Positions 63,776-64,000 of a stretch of DNA of 64,000 nt are shown here, piece by piece; within the stretch, counting starts at the first letter, position 1; each line of letters opens with the position of its first letter. The position numbers and the translations under genes were made by a program. The notes beneath the pieces are model-generated. The model made no database searches, was not told the origin of the DNA, and saw nothing but the letters and a program-made list of their open reading frames with translations. Source of the DNA: Emydura subglobosa (lineage: Eukaryota > Chordata > Testudines > Chelidae); NCBI GenBank assembly GCA_007922225.1, contig ML679969.1:19796932-19860931 (forward strand), in the 5' to 3' direction.

Positions 63776-64000
63776 GCCTCTTTTATTCATTCCATAATTA
63801 ATCCCTTTGGAATACAATTAATGAGCTCCCTGCTGCAGATATGAAGCCTTCATCAGTACGGCAAACACCCGCACCAGCTCTTTGAGAAAGGAATATAAAT
63901 ATTTCAGCTTGTCTAAGGGGATCATCATCCTTCCACACCATTTGTAATTCAGCTGTGAAAGAATACCCTGCTGGTGAGAATTCAATGGCTTTGTTAAGAA
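63776..64000. other. AT-rich candidate conserved non-coding DNA
   Basis: 'attcattccataattaatcc', 'ggaatacaattaatgagctc' and 'ggaatataaatatttcagct' are dense in TAAT and AT-rich transcription-factor-like words and show no repeat match. Continues beyond the window. Functional status is inference only. Confidence 0.35.

Overview
The window reads as intergenic or intronic DNA from a large, repeat-rich sauropsid genome, most probably a turtle. The evidence is the repeat content: many 5'-truncated CR1 LINEs with the 3' octamer tail ATTCTATG, several endogenous-retrovirus-type LTRs, Ty3/gypsy elements of at least three kinds, a DIRS element, a Tx1-like L1 LINE, Penelope-like insertions and hAT-type MITEs. 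The species call is inference. No host protein-coding gene, rRNA, tRNA, CRISPR array or bacterial feature could be supported. Every reading frame with recognisable homology belongs to a transposable element, and most are broken by stops and frameshifts.

Layout. 1-6.2 kb holds CR1 pieces, a gypsy integrase relic, a LINE tail, a hairpin MITE and two AT-rich stretches that look unlike the repeats. 7.1-9.3 kb holds two LTR-type elements with promoter and poly(A) motifs; a relative of the second is at 16.1-16.65 kb. 11-12.5 kb is an LTR-like block on the minus strand. 13-19 kb is a patchwork of CR1 and LTR pieces. 20-25.1 kb is a very eroded plus-strand gypsy (gag zinc knuckles, RT, RNase H, integrase) invaded by a LINE fragment, an LTR and a Penelope-like head-to-head insertion with a 12-bp target duplication and two hammerhead-ribozyme-like motifs. 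25.8-29.7 kb is a minus-strand gypsy with the uncommon order gag-protease-integrase-RT, split by an LTR. 29.7-30.8 kb is a plus-strand CR1.

34.8-43.4 kb is dominated by a long GC-rich Tx1-like LINE (minus, about 36.14-42.29 kb), with copies of an unclassified TATA-bearing LTR-like repeat on both sides. 43.5-47.4 kb is stacked CR1s holding a second Penelope-like foldback with a 14-bp target duplication. A 255-bp hAT MITE with perfect 8-bp target duplications follows at 47.69 kb. 49-55 kb contains low-copy DNA, MITE pieces and the best-preserved CR1 of the window (52.49-53.88 kb). 56.7-61.6 kb is a DIRS element on the minus strand (gag-like region, RT, RNase H, partial tyrosine recombinase). 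The last 2 kb is mostly unrecognised and ends in an AT-rich stretch that could be conserved non-coding DNA.

The genes do not form a host pathway. What the window records is successive waves of retrotransposition. The RT active sites of the gypsy, DIRS and Tx1-like copies each carry a substitution, so these copies look dead; only one CR1 keeps its RT motifs nearly intact. The most unusual items are the gag-PR-IN-RT gypsy, the Penelope-like insertions with hammerhead-like motifs, and several TAAT-rich or interferon-response-like stretches lying between repeats.
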